A stretch of DNA of 33,024 nucleotides from an uncultured Clostridia bacterium. Lineage in GTDB: Bacteria > Bacillota > Clostridia > Christensenellales > Aristaeellaceae. Shown one piece after another: positions 22,507-32,239 of the stretch; position 1 is the first letter of the stretch, and every line of letters begins with the position of its first letter. The stretch is from the NCBI GenBank assembly GCA_945928315.1, contig CAMENN010000022.1, positions 1-33,024 of the forward strand, given 5' to 3'. The notes below the pieces were generated by a model. It was not told where the DNA came from and ran no database searches. It saw only the letters and a program-made list of their open reading frames with translations. Both the position numbers and the translations under genes were made by a program.

Positions 22507-23784
22507 TTATTTCTCCTCGTCCTTCTTCTTTTTGAACAGGTACTCGTCCACCTTGCTGCGGATCTCGTCGCTGATTTTGCGCTCGATGGGGAAGAACGCG
22601 GCGTTTGCCACGCGCTGCGTCAGGTACAGCGCCTGCCGGAGTGTGATGTCCAGCGCGTGCTCGTCGATGTAGCCGCTCGCCAGGCAGTCTCGGCGGTCGT
22701 GGATGTAGTTCGCGCCCGGCGCGCCGAAGCGGCAGAGGTTGATCGCCGGGATGCCCTTGTCCGCGAACGGGATGCAGTCGCTCGAGTAGATGTCCAGCTT
22801 CGTCTCGCACGCCACGCCCAGCTCGCGCATCAGCGCGTCCACATAGCCCACAGCGGCGTCCGTGGCGAGCACAGGGGCCTTGTTGTGGCCGAGCGTCGCC
22901 GCGGCGACGTCCACGTTGATCATCAGCACGTGCTTGTCCAGCTCGTCCTCGTGCGCGGCGACCCACGCCTTGCTGCCCAGCAGGCCCTGCTCCTCGGAGC
23001 CGTACCAGTTGAACTTCAGCGTGCGGTTGGGCTTGTGTACGCTGAAATAGCGCAGCAGCTCCGTGAGAATCACGCTGCCGGACATGTTGTCGTACACGCC
23101 GGTGGAGAAGTACACGCTGTCATAGTGCGCGCCCAGCGAGATGATCTCCTCCGGGTGCTTCGTGCCCTCGATGACCGCGCAGACGTTGCGGCTGGTGCCC
23201 GTGTAGCTCTCGCCGCGCAGCTCGATGTGCATCGTCTTCGCGCCGCGGCGCACGATCTCCGCCGCGTCCGCCGCGCGCAGGTTCAGCGCGACGGCGTCGC
23301 CGAACGGCTCCGTCAGCGTCTCGCGCAGCTTGCGGATGTCGCAGTCCGTCTCATTCTCCCGGTCGATCGTCGTGCCGGAGAAGGTGAGGATGGCCGCGGC
23401 GCCGGCTTTTTGCAGCTTCTCATAGTCCGCGCGGCGCAGGCGGCCGTTCATCAGCACGATGCAGCCCTTCGCAGCCGCCAGATTCAGCGGCTCCAGCGAT
23501 TCCGCGTAGAAGAACGGCGCGTCCAGCCCCTCCTCCGGGGTGTTCCTTGCGCGCTCGTAGCCGGTGACCTCGTATTCCTTCTCATAGGGCGAGGTCACGA
23601 CCAGCCTCGCGTGATCGACCATGCCGCAGGGCACGGAGAACTCCTCGATGTGCGCCTGTGTGCCGGTGGACAGCGCGACCTCCAGAAGACGCTCGGCGGC
23701 CTTCTTTTCCTCGGCGGAGCCGCTCACGCGCTCAAAGGCCAGCTCGCGCAGCAGCGAAAACGCGCGGTGTGCAGATACGTCCAT
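22507..23784 (-). CDS. M28 family metallopeptidase (aminopeptidase-like)
   Basis: ISLGAHYDSVYFSTGVYDNMSGSVILTELLRYFSVHKPNRTLKFNWYGSEEQGLLGSKAWVAAHEDEL: M28 zinc-ligand motifs (H-D, D-N, EE). No obvious signal peptide. Confidence 0.9.
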   Translation of the reverse strand: MDVSAHRAFSLLRELAFERVSGSAEEKKAAERLLEVALSTGTQAHIEEFSVPCGMVDHARLVVTSPYEKEYEVTGYERARNTPEEGLDAPFFYAESLEPLNLAAAKGCIVLMNGRLRRADYEKLQKAGAAAILTFSGTTIDRENETDCDIRKLRETLTEPFGDAVALNLRAADAAEIVRRGAKTMHIELRGESYTGTSRNVCAVIEGTKHPEEIISLGAHYDSVYFSTGVYDNMSGSVILTELLRYFSVHKPNRTLKFNWYGSEEQGLLGSKAWVAAHEDELDKHVLMINVDVAAATLGHNKAPVLATDAAVGYVDALMRELGVACETKLDIYSSDCIPFADKGIPAINLCRFGAPGANYIHDRRDCLASGYIDEHALDITLRQALYLTQRVANAAFFPIERKISDEIRSKVDEYLFKKKKDEEK

Positions 23785-23950
23785 GTGTGTTCCTCCATTG
23801 TTTTTTCTTCCATTATATCATCCGCGTCAAGGGCGCGCAATTTCCCCTTCCATTTTGCTGAAAACTGGTTTATAATAGGATGGATTATGGGGTATTGTGC
23901 CCGCATGCGTTTTGCGGCGCGGCGGGCCGGACATAAAAGGAGAGTTGATT

Positions 23951-24430
23951 ATGGCACTTCGCAACATCATCTGCATCGAGGACGAGCTGCTTCGCAAGAA
24001 GAGCCGCCCGGTCGAAAGGTTTGACGAGCGGCTGCACAAGCTGCTCGACGACATGGCCGAGACTATGTATCACGCCAACGGCGTCGGCCTGGCGGCCCCG
24101 CAGGTCGCCGTGCTGCGCCGCGTGGTCGTCATGGACTGCGGCGACGGTCTGATCGAGATGGTCAACCCGGAGATCATCTCCACCGAGGGCGAGCAGGATG
24201 GTCCGGAAGGCTGCCTGTCCGTGCCCGGACGCCGCGGCATGGTCAAGCGCCCGATGAAGGTGCGCGCCCGCTTCCAGGACCGCAACGGAGAGTGGTATGA
24301 GATCGAGGCCGAGGAGCTGCTCGCGCGCTGCATCATGCATGAGACGGATCACCTCGACGGCAGGATGTACGTGGACATCATGTCCCGCGAGATCTTCGAC
24401 GACGAGGAGACGACGGAGGAAGACGAGTGA
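23951..24430 (+). CDS. def: Peptide deformylase
   Basis: GVGLAAPQVAVLRRVVVMD...EGCLSVPGRRGMVKRP...CIMHETDHLDGRMYVD: the three PDF motifs (the HExDH position reads HETDH). Confidence 0.97.
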   Translation: MALRNIICIEDELLRKKSRPVERFDERLHKLLDDMAETMYHANGVGLAAPQVAVLRRVVVMDCGDGLIEMVNPEIISTEGEQDGPEGCLSVPGRRGMVKRPMKVRARFQDRNGEWYEIEAEELLARCIMHETDHLDGRMYVDIMSREIFDDEETTEEDE

Positions 24431-25383
24431 GAATCGTATTCATGGGCACGCCGGATTTTGCCGTGCCCTCCCTGCGCGCGCTCTGCGAGGCGGGCTACGA
24501 CGTGGTCGGCGTGTTCTGCCAGCCGGACAGGCCGAAGGGCCGCGGCCACAAGCTCGCGCCCTGCCCGGTCAAGGAGACCGCGCTGGCGATGGGCATCCCG
24601 GTGTTCCAGCCCGAGCGCATCAAGCGGCCCGAGGGCGTGGCGATGCTGCGCGGCCTTGCGCCCGACCTGTGCGTGACGGCGGCGTTCGGTCAGCTGCTCT
24701 CACAGGAGATCCTGGACATCCCGCCGATGGGCACGGTGAACGTGCATGCCTCGCTGCTGCCCCGGCACCGCGGCAGCGCGCCGATCAACTGGTGCATCAT
24801 GCAGGGCGACGCCGTCACCGGCGTGACGACCATGATGACCGACCGGGGCATGGACACGGGCGATATGCTGCTGCGCGAGGAGACGCCCATCGGCGCAGAG
24901 GAGACGGCGGGCGAGCTGAGCGACCGGCTCTCGCTGCTGGGCGCGGAGCTGCTCGTGCGGACGCTGCGCGAGCTTGAGGCCGGCACGCTCGTGCGCACGC
25001 CGCAGGACGCCGCGCAGGCGTCCTACGAGCCGAAGCTTGACAAGGAGACCGGCCGCATCGACTTTGCCCAAACCGCGCGGGAGATCGACTGCCTGGTACG
25101 CGGCGCGACGCCGTGGCCCGGCGCGTTCACGACGATCGGCGGCGAGACGATGAAGGTGTATGCGGTGCGCGCGTGCGGCGCGGCGGGGGAGGCCCTGCCG
25201 GGTACGGTGCTCGCTGCGGACGCAAAGGCGGGGCTGATCGTGGCCTGTGCCGACGCACAGCTCGAATTGACGCAGATTCAGATGCCCGGCGCGAAGCGCA
25301 TGAATGCGCGCGACTATCTGCGCGGGCACGGCATGGAGACAGGCATCCGCCTGGGAACGACGGAGGAAACGGATGAGCGATAA
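24427..25383 (+). CDS. fmt: Methionyl-tRNA formyltransferase
   Basis: MRIVFMGTPDFAVPSLRALCEAGYDVVGVFCQPDRPKGRGHKLAPCPVKE...NVHASLLPRHRGSAPINWCIMQGD. Confidence 0.98.
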   Translation: MRIVFMGTPDFAVPSLRALCEAGYDVVGVFCQPDRPKGRGHKLAPCPVKETALAMGIPVFQPERIKRPEGVAMLRGLAPDLCVTAAFGQLLSQEILDIPPMGTVNVHASLLPRHRGSAPINWCIMQGDAVTGVTTMMTDRGMDTGDMLLREETPIGAEETAGELSDRLSLLGAELLVRTLRELEAGTLVRTPQDAAQASYEPKLDKETGRIDFAQTAREIDCLVRGATPWPGAFTTIGGETMKVYAVRACGAAGEALPGTVLAADAKAGLIVACADAQLELTQIQMPGAKRMNARDYLRGHGMETGIRLGTTEETDER

Positions 25384-27034
25384 CAGAGGACGCGACGGCG
25401 GCTTCCGCAGCGCGGGCAGGAAGGACAACGGCAGCAGGCCGGGCACGCGCGGCGGCGAGAAGCGCGCATACAAGCCGCGCGGGGAGAAGCCCGCGTTTGA
25501 CGGGAAGAAGGGCTATGCACCGCGCGGGGAGAAGCCCGCATTTGGCGAGAAAAAGAGCTATGCGCCGCGCGGGGAGAAGCCCGCATTTGGCGAGAAAAAG
25601 AGCTTTGCACCGCGCAGGGAAAAGCCCACGTTTGACGGGAAGAAGGGCTATGCGCCGCGCGGCGGTCATGCGCCGTCGGTCAAGCGAGCACCGACGCTCG
25701 CACCGCGCCGCGTCGCGCTGGAGACGCTGCTGGACGTGAGCCGTTCGGACGCGTATGCGTCGCTGGCGCTGGACAAGCGGCTGGCGCAGGCGGCGTTCGG
25801 GCCGCGCGACCGCGCGTTTGTGACGCAGCTGGTCTACGGCACGCTGGAAAACCGGCTGACGCTCGACTGGCGCATCGACCAGTTCCTCGAGGGCGAGAAG
25901 GAGCTCGACCTCACCGTGCGGGAGATCCTGCGCATGGGCGCGTACCAGCTGTTCTACCTCGACCGCGTGCCGGACATGGCCGCGGTGGACGAGTCGGTGA
26001 GCCTTGCGCGCGCGATGGGACTGGAGCCGCTGACGGGTCTGGTCAACGGCGTGCTGCGCAGCATGATCCGCGGCAGGGACGCCGTCGTCTTCCCCAAGCC
26101 GGACGAGGACCCGGTGAAGTACCTCTCCGTCATGTTCAGCGCGCCGCGCGAGCTGGTGCGCATGCTGGTGGATGCCTACGGCGAGCACGAGGCGCTGGAA
26201 ATCCTGCGCTACCGTCCGCAGGAGCGCGACGTGACCATCCGCGTCAACTATCTGCGCTGCGACGACGCGCGCCTGCGCGCACTGCTGGCCGACAGCGAGC
26301 TGGAGTTTGTGCCGGGCATCGCGCCGGGCACCTATCGCGTGAAGCACGCGGGCGACCTGACCCGCATGCGCGCGTTCCAAAATGGCCTGTTCACCATTCA
26401 GGGCGAGAGCTCGGTGATTGCCGCGCGCATGGTCGGCGCAAAGCCCGGCCAGACGGTGCTCGACGCCTGCGCCGCGCCCGGTGGCAAGACTGCAATCCTC
26501 AGCGAAATGATGAACGACACGGGCCGCGTCTACGCGTGGGATACGCACGCGCACCGCGTGGACCTCATCCGCGGCACGGTGAACCGGCTGAAGCTCGAGA
26601 ACGTGCGCCCGGCGGTGCGCGACGCCGCTGCCCCGCGCGAGGACATGGCGATGACGCTCGACGCCGCGCTGGTGGATGCGCCCTGCTCCGGTACGGGCGT
26701 GATGGTCGAAAAGCCGGACGTCAAGTACCGCGTGAGCGAACAGGGCGTGGCGGCGCTCTGCCGTGTGCAGGCGGAGATTCTCGATTCCGTCGCGCCGATG
26801 GTCAAGGTCGGCGGCACGCTGGTCTATTCCACCTGCTCCATCCTGCCGCAGGAGAATGCGCAGCAGGTGCGCGCATTCCTTGAGCGCCATCCGGAGTACG
26901 AGGTCTTCCCGATGGGCGCGGAGCTGCCGGAGGCGCTGGCGGCGCACGAGACAGCCGAGGGCCTGCAGATGTTTGCGCACCGCGACGGCACGGACGGCTT
27001 CTTCGTCTGCCGCATGCGCAGGGTGAGGGCATGA
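25373..27034 (+). CDS. rsmB: 16S rRNA (cytosine967-C5)-methyltransferase with repetitive basic N-terminal extension
   Basis: NusB-like RNA-binding region 'RRVALETLLDVSRSDAYASLALDKRL' plus 'VLDACAAPGGKTAILSEMMNDTGRVYAWD', 'VDAPCSGTGVMVEKPDVKYRV', 'GGTLVYSTCSILPQEN'. Confidence 0.96.
   Translation: MSDNRGRDGGFRSAGRKDNGSRPGTRGGEKRAYKPRGEKPAFDGKKGYAPRGEKPAFGEKKSYAPRGEKPAFGEKKSFAPRREKPTFDGKKGYAPRGGHAPSVKRAPTLAPRRVALETLLDVSRSDAYASLALDKRLAQAAFGPRDRAFVTQLVYGTLENRLTLDWRIDQFLEGEKELDLTVREILRMGAYQLFYLDRVPDMAAVDESVSLARAMGLEPLTGLVNGVLRSMIRGRDAVVFPKPDEDPVKYLSVMFSAPRELVRMLVDAYGEHEALEILRYRPQERDVTIRVNYLRCDDARLRALLADSELEFVPGIAPGTYRVKHAGDLTRMRAFQNGLFTIQGESSVIAARMVGAKPGQTVLDACAAPGGKTAILSEMMNDTGRVYAWDTHAHRVDLIRGTVNRLKLENVRPAVRDAAAPREDMAMTLDAALVDAPCSGTGVMVEKPDVKYRVSEQGVAALCRVQAEILDSVAPMVKVGGTLVYSTCSILPQENAQQVRAFLERHPEYEVFPMGAELPEALAAHETAEGLQMFAHRDGTDGFFVCRMRRVRA
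25481..25660 (+). repeat. Four 45-bp in-frame tandem repeats (15 aa each) in the rsmB N-terminus
   Basis: GEKPAFDGKKGYAPR / GEKPAFGEKKSYAPR / GEKPAFGEKKSFAPR / REKPTFDGKKGYAPR, preceded by partial unit GGEKRAYKPR. Confidence 0.95.
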
Positions 27035-28083
27035 TGAAGACGCAGCTGCTGAGCATGACGCCCGAGGAGCTGGGCGTCTATTTGAAGGAGCTGGGGCAGC
27101 CGGCCTTCCGCGCGAAGCAGCTCTTCGCGTGGCTGCATCAGGGCGTGCCGTTTGAGCGCATGAGCAATCTGCCCAAGTCGCTGCGCGAGACGCTGGCCGA
27201 AAACTGCCTGGATAACCCCGTGCAGGTGCTCGAGACGATCACCTCGAAGCTCGACGGCACGATCAAGCTGCTCTACCGCCTGCACGACGGGCACGTCATC
27301 GAGGGCGTGCTCATGCGCTACAAGTACGGCAACACGCTCTGCGTCTCGACGCAGGTGGGCTGCCGGATGGGCTGTGCGTTCTGCGCCTCGACGCTCGACG
27401 GCTGCGCGCGCAGCCTGAGCGCGGGCGAGATCCTGGGCCAGATCGTCTGCGCCAACGGCGTGCTCGCGCCACAGGGGCAGAAGGTCGGCAACGTCGTGCT
27501 GATGGGCAGCGGCGAGCCGCTGGACAACTACGACAACGTCGTGCGCTTCCTGCGCATCCTGCGCATGGAGGGCGGACTGTGCATCGGCATGCGCAGCGTG
27601 TCGCTCTCCACCTGCGGGCTGGTGCCGAACATGCGCCGCTTCGCGCAGGAGGATCTGCCGGTGACGCTTTCGCTCTCGCTGCACGCGCCGAACGATGAGG
27701 TGAGAAAGCGGCTGATGCCCGTAGCCAACGCCTACACCATGGACGATGTGCTGGACGCCTGCCGCTACTATATCGAAAAGACGGGCCGCCGCGTGATCTT
27801 TGAGTACGCGCTGGTGCACGGCGTGAACGCCGCGCCGGAGCAGGCGGCCGAGCTGGCGGGCAGACTGCGCGGCATACAGTGCCATGTGAACCTGATCCCG
27901 CTCAACAGCGTGCCCGAGCGCGGCCTGACCGGCGTGAGCGAGCGCGAGGTGGACGCCTTCCGGCGCGTTCTGGAGCAGAAGAACATCTCCGTCACGCGCC
28001 GCCGCGAGATGGGCGACGACATCGAGGGCGCATGCGGACAGCTCCGTCGGCGCTATCTGCGCGATCAGACGGCGGAGGAATGA
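27031..28083 (+). CDS. rlmN: 23S rRNA (adenine2503-C2)-methyltransferase, radical SAM
   Basis: CVSTQVGCRMGCAFCAST: CxxxCxxC radical-SAM motif; 'NVVLMGSGEPLDNYDNV'; 'LSLHAPNDEVRKRLMPVANAY'. Confidence 0.97.
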   Translation: MMKTQLLSMTPEELGVYLKELGQPAFRAKQLFAWLHQGVPFERMSNLPKSLRETLAENCLDNPVQVLETITSKLDGTIKLLYRLHDGHVIEGVLMRYKYGNTLCVSTQVGCRMGCAFCASTLDGCARSLSAGEILGQIVCANGVLAPQGQKVGNVVLMGSGEPLDNYDNVVRFLRILRMEGGLCIGMRSVSLSTCGLVPNMRRFAQEDLPVTLSLSLHAPNDEVRKRLMPVANAYTMDDVLDACRYYIEKTGRRVIFEYALVHGVNAAPEQAAELAGRLRGIQCHVNLIPLNSVPERGLTGVSEREVDAFRRVLEQKNISVTRRREMGDDIEGACGQLRRRYLRDQTAEE

Positions 28084-28108
28084 AAAAGCGACAACAGGAG
28101 GAGCGCAA

Positions 28109-28837
28109 GTGGCTGCGACGCTGAGAACGGACATCGGAAAGCTGCGCAAGCAGAACGAGGATGCGGCCTGGTTTGACGAAGCCAGGGCCGTGTTTGCCGT
28201 GGCCGACGGCATGGGCGGGCATCTGGCGGGCGAGGTGGCCAGCCGGATGGCCATCGAGGCCGTGCAGCGCATGGCGCGGGAGAATGAGCGCCCCGGCATC
28301 GCGGCGCTTCGGGAGGCCGTGGCCTGCGCGCACGAGACCATCCTCACGCACGCGCAGGATCACATTGAGTGTGCGGGCATGGGCACGACGCTCTCCGTGC
28401 TCTGGCTGGGCGAAAATTACGCCTACATCGCGCATGTGGGCGACAGCCGCATCTATCGCCTGCGCGAGGGGAGCCTCACGCAAATCACGCAGGACCACTC
28501 ACTCGTCGAGGAGCTGGTGCGCGCCGGACTGATCACGCGCGAGCAGGCGCGCACGCATCCGCGGCGCAACATCATCACGCGCGCGCTGGGCACACACGGG
28601 GAGAACGAGCCGGACCTGCTGGTCACGGACGTGCAGGACGGCGACGTGTTTTTGCTGTGCACGGACGGCCTCACCGGCATGGTGCCGGACGATGAGATCG
28701 AGCGCACCCTGCGCGATTGCGGCATAGAGGCGGCGGCGGACAGGCTGCTCGCCCTGGCGCTTGACGCGGGCGGACGGGACAACGTGACGCTGATCCTGTG
28801 CGCGAGGAAGGGGGCCGGCGCGTGGAATCGAGACTGA
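28109..28837 (+). CDS. PP2C-family serine/threonine phosphatase (Stp/PrpC)
   Basis: TDIGKLRKQNEDAAWF...VFAVADGMGGHLAGEVASRMA...AHVGDSRIYRLREGSLTQITQDHSLVEELV...DGLTGMVPDDEI. GTG start. Confidence 0.95.
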   Translation: MAATLRTDIGKLRKQNEDAAWFDEARAVFAVADGMGGHLAGEVASRMAIEAVQRMARENERPGIAALREAVACAHETILTHAQDHIECAGMGTTLSVLWLGENYAYIAHVGDSRIYRLREGSLTQITQDHSLVEELVRAGLITREQARTHPRRNIITRALGTHGENEPDLLVTDVQDGDVFLLCTDGLTGMVPDDEIERTLRDCGIEAAADRLLALALDAGGRDNVTLILCARKGAGAWNRD

Positions 28838-30663
28838 TCGGCAAGGTCGTCAGCCGCCGCTTCCGCGTGGAGGACATCATCGGGCGCGGCGGCATGGCGA
28901 TCGTCTACCGCGCGTTCGACCTGCGCAGCCATCAGACGGTGGCGCTCAAGGTGCTGCGCGAGGAGTATGAGGACGACCCCGAATACAGGGAACGCTTCAA
29001 GCGCGAGGGCGAGGTCTGCCGCAAGCTGAGCCATCCCAACGTCGTCAATCTGATCGACGCAGGCGTCTCCGGCGGCGTGTCGTTCATCGCGCTCGAGTAT
29101 GTGGACGGGCGCACGCTCAAGGAGATCATCACGGAGCGCGGGCAGATCGAGCAGGAGCAGGCGGTGCGCATCGCGCTGCAGATCCTCGCGGCGCTCTCCC
29201 ATGCGCATCAGCGCGGCGTCATCCACCGCGACGTCAAGCCGCAGAACATCCTGGTCAGCCGCAGCGGGCAGGCCAAGATCAGCGATTTCGGCATCGCCGG
29301 GCTGGCGGACACGCGCACGCTGACCTCCGACGGCAACGTCATGGGCTCGGTGCACTACTTTTCCCCAGAGCAGGCCAAGGGCATGAAGGCGACCGCCGCC
29401 TCCGACCTGTACTCCGTCGGCGTGATCCTCTACGAGATGCTCTGCGGCCATGTGCCCTTTGAGGGCGAGACGGCGGTCTCCGTGGCGATGAAGCACCTGA
29501 TGGAGGAACCCGTGCCCATCGAGCAGGAGGCGGACGTCTGCCGCGCGGTGGAGTTGATCGTCAAGAAGGCGCTGCGAAAGAACCCTGCGGAGCGCTATCA
29601 GAGCGCCGACGCGATGATGCGCGATCTGCGCCGCGCGCTGCGCCATCCGGACGGCGCGTTCATGGAGCAGCGGGAGGACAAGGCGCATCATCAGGTGATC
29701 GAGGACATCCGCGAGCGCCGCAAAAAGCACGCGATGGCCGCGCGGATCGCGACCGTTGCCGTGTCGCTCGTGCTGCTGGCGGTCATCGGCGCGGCGGGCA
29801 TCCGGCTGTACAACTCGATGTTCGTCCTGACCCGCGTACCCGATCTGGAAGGGCTGGACGCGAATACGGCGCTGCGCATGATCGAGAGCGCCGGACTGAC
29901 GGCCCGGACCGATTCCGCCTACAGCGACATGCCGGAGGGCTATGTCGCGGCGCAGTCGCCGCAGGCGCAGGAGGAGGTCCGGCGCGGGGACACCGTGCTG
30001 GTGATCGTCTCCCGCGGCAGCGGCAGCGTGCCGGTGCAGCGTGTCGTGGGCATGACGCAGGAGGATGCGCAGGATGCGCTGACGGCGCAGGGCCTCGCCG
30101 TGGGCGACGTGGAGGTCGTCACCAGCACGATGATGCGCGGCACGGTGATCGCGCAGAGCCCGGAGGCGGGCACGAGCGCGCTGCCGGGCTCCCCGGTCAG
30201 CCTCACGGTTTCCGGCGGGCGCGTGATCGTGCCCGAGCTGGCGGGCCAGCGCGAGGAGGAGGCGCTCGAGCGCCTGCAGACGGTCGGCCTGACGAGCGGC
30301 CTGATCACCTACGAGCCGGTGGACAGCGCCGCGCAGGACGGCATGGTGCTCAGCCAGTCGATCGAGAAGTTCTCCGAGGTGCTGCCGGGCACGACGGTGG
30401 AGATGACCGTCGGCCACTACGACAAGCGCAAGTATACCGCGACGGTGACCGTCACGGTGCAGGTGCCCGCAGAGGGCGTCAGCGTGCGCGTGACGCTGGT
30501 GGGCGAGGGCGGCAAGGAGAGCGACATGTACGCTGCGACGCTGACCACGCCGGGTGAGGAGAAGATTCAGGTGCTGCTGCGCAGCGAGCAGAGCGGCGTG
30601 ATGACCTGGCGCACATACCTCGACGGCGGCTTTGCCGGCGAGGCGACGGCGGTATTGCAGTAA
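28822..30663 (+). CDS. prkC: Ser/Thr protein kinase with three PASTA domains
   Basis: RFRVEDIIGRGGMAIVYRAFDLRSHQTVALKVL...VIHRDVKPQNILVSRSGQAKISDFGIA; TM segment 'IATVAVSLVLLAVIGAAGIRLY'; PASTA repeats from 'VPDLEGLDANTALRMIESAGL'. GTG start overlapping the PP2C gene by 16 nt. Confidence 0.95.
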   Translation: MESRLIGKVVSRRFRVEDIIGRGGMAIVYRAFDLRSHQTVALKVLREEYEDDPEYRERFKREGEVCRKLSHPNVVNLIDAGVSGGVSFIALEYVDGRTLKEIITERGQIEQEQAVRIALQILAALSHAHQRGVIHRDVKPQNILVSRSGQAKISDFGIAGLADTRTLTSDGNVMGSVHYFSPEQAKGMKATAASDLYSVGVILYEMLCGHVPFEGETAVSVAMKHLMEEPVPIEQEADVCRAVELIVKKALRKNPAERYQSADAMMRDLRRALRHPDGAFMEQREDKAHHQVIEDIRERRKKHAMAARIATVAVSLVLLAVIGAAGIRLYNSMFVLTRVPDLEGLDANTALRMIESAGLTARTDSAYSDMPEGYVAAQSPQAQEEVRRGDTVLVIVSRGSGSVPVQRVVGMTQEDAQDALTAQGLAVGDVEVVTSTMMRGTVIAQSPEAGTSALPGSPVSLTVSGGRVIVPELAGQREEEALERLQTVGLTSGLITYEPVDSAAQDGMVLSQSIEKFSEVLPGTTVEMTVGHYDKRKYTATVTVTVQVPAEGVSVRVTLVGEGGKESDMYAATLTTPGEEKIQVLLRSEQSGVMTWRTYLDGGFAGEATAVLQ

Positions 30664-31577
30664 TGAGCGTGCGGGGCGCTTCCCCGCGCAGGGAGTGTAT
30701 GGAAGGAAGCATTCTGCGGGGCATTGGCAGCTTTTACACGGTGCTCTGCGATGAGGACGGGCGCGAATACACGCTGCGCGCCCAGAAGAAGCTGCGCCAT
30801 CAAAAGCTGACGCCGATGGTCGGCGACCGCGTGCGCTTCACCCCCGGACAGGGGGAGGAGGACGGCTGGCTGGAGGAAATCCTGCCGCGCAGAAGCATGC
30901 TCGTTCGCCCGAGCGTGGCGAATGTGGACATGCTGATGCTGGTTGTGGCCAGCGTGCCCGCGCCGGATCTGCTGCTGTGCGACAAGCTGATCCTGCGCGC
31001 GACACAGGGCAGCATGACCCCGGCGATCTGCGTGAACAAGATCGACCTGGGCGACGGACTGGCGCAGCAGATCGAGGCGGAATACGCGGGCACGCAGCTG
31101 CGCGTGTTCTCCGTGAGCGCGCATACGGGCGAGGGCGTAGGCGTCCTGCGCGAGGCGATGCGCGGCAGGGTGACCTGCCTGGCCGGGCAGTCGGCCGTGG
31201 GCAAGAGCTCGCTGCTGAACGCACTGTTCGGATTGTCGCTGGAGACGGGCGGGCTGAGCCGCAAGACGGAGCGCGGACGGCATACGACGCGCCGCGCGGA
31301 GATGATGGCGCTTGACGGCATGTTCGTGCTGGACACGCCGGGCTTCAGCCTGCTGGAGCTGGAGGACGCCATCGAGCCGGAGGCGTTCGCCCAGCTCTAT
31401 CCGGAATACAACGCGCTCGCCGGCGCGTGCCGCTTCCAGCCCTGCCTGCACGACAGGGAGCCGGGCTGTGCGGTGCACGCGGCGGTTGATCGCGGGGAGC
31501 TGAGCGCGGCGCGCTGGGCGCGCTACCGCGAGCTGCTCGGCGAGGTGCGCGAGAAGTGGAAAGGACGGTACATATGA
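30663..31577 (+). CDS. rsgA: Ribosome small subunit-dependent GTPase A
   Basis: Circularly permuted GTPase: CVNKIDLGD ... TCLAGQSAVGKSSLLNALFG ... DTPGFSLLEL; C-terminal Zn motif CRFQPCLHDREPGC. Start may be ATG 30699. Confidence 0.96.
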   Translation: MSVRGASPRRECMEGSILRGIGSFYTVLCDEDGREYTLRAQKKLRHQKLTPMVGDRVRFTPGQGEEDGWLEEILPRRSMLVRPSVANVDMLMLVVASVPAPDLLLCDKLILRATQGSMTPAICVNKIDLGDGLAQQIEAEYAGTQLRVFSVSAHTGEGVGVLREAMRGRVTCLAGQSAVGKSSLLNALFGLSLETGGLSRKTERGRHTTRRAEMMALDGMFVLDTPGFSLLELEDAIEPEAFAQLYPEYNALAGACRFQPCLHDREPGCAVHAAVDRGELSAARWARYRELLGEVREKWKGRYI

Positions 31578-32239
31578 TCGAATTGTCTCCCTCCGTGCTG
31601 GGCGCGGACCTGATGCGCCTTGGCGAGGAAGTAAAGCGGGTGAAGGAGCTGGGCATCGGCTGGCTTCACCTAGACCACATGGACGGGCATTTCGTACCCA
31701 ACATCAGCTTCGGCCCGGATTTCGTGGCGGCCATCCGCCGGGAGAGCGACCTGTTCCTCGACGTGCATCTGATGCTCAGCCATCCGCTGGCCTACGTTCC
31801 GGCGTATGTGAAGGCGGGCTCCGACCTGATCACGGTGCACGTGGAGGCGGAGGACGACCCGGAAACGACGCTGCGCGCCATCCGCGAATCGGGCGTGAAG
31901 GCCGGCATCAGCATCAAGCCGAACACGCCACCGGAGGCGATTGAGCACCTGCTGCCGCTGTGTGACCTGGTGCTGGTGATGACGGTGGAGCCGGGCTTCG
32001 GCGGGCAGGGCCTGATGGACAGCTGCGTGGACAAGCTGCCGGTGCTGCGGGAGATGATCGCGCGCACGGGCCGGGAGATTCTGCTGGAGGTGGACGGCGG
32101 CGTCAAGCAGGAGAACGCCGGAAAGGTCATCGCCGCGGGTGCGGACGTGCTGGTCATGGGCACGGGGCTGTTCCGGGCGAAGGACCCGGCGGCAGTCGTC
32201 GCCGCGGTGCGGGAGGAGGCCCGCGCATGCGGGCGCTGA
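31574..32239 (+). CDS. rpe: Ribulose-phosphate 3-epimerase
   Basis: MIELSPSVLGADLMRLGEEVKRVKELGIGWLHLDHMDGHFVPNISFGPDFV...VMTVEPGFGGQGLMDS. Confidence 0.97.
   Translation: MIELSPSVLGADLMRLGEEVKRVKELGIGWLHLDHMDGHFVPNISFGPDFVAAIRRESDLFLDVHLMLSHPLAYVPAYVKAGSDLITVHVEAEDDPETTLRAIRESGVKAGISIKPNTPPEAIEHLLPLCDLVLVMTVEPGFGGQGLMDSCVDKLPVLREMIARTGREILLEVDGGVKQENAGKVIAAGADVLVMGTGLFRAKDPAAVVAAVREEARACGR

Noticed and set aside
25481-25660. Regular 45-bp repeats considered as a CRISPR or non-coding array
   Set aside because: Contiguous without spacers, in frame, and encoding a coherent basic repeat within rsmB.
28822-28837. 16-nt overlap between the PP2C gene and prkC as an unusual coding overlap
   Set aside because: Short overlaps in the phosphatase-kinase operon are ordinary translational coupling.
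28453-30417. 654-aa minus-strand ORF antisense to the PP2C phosphatase and prkC
   Set aside because: Same high-GC shadow pattern; the sense strand is an unambiguous kinase.
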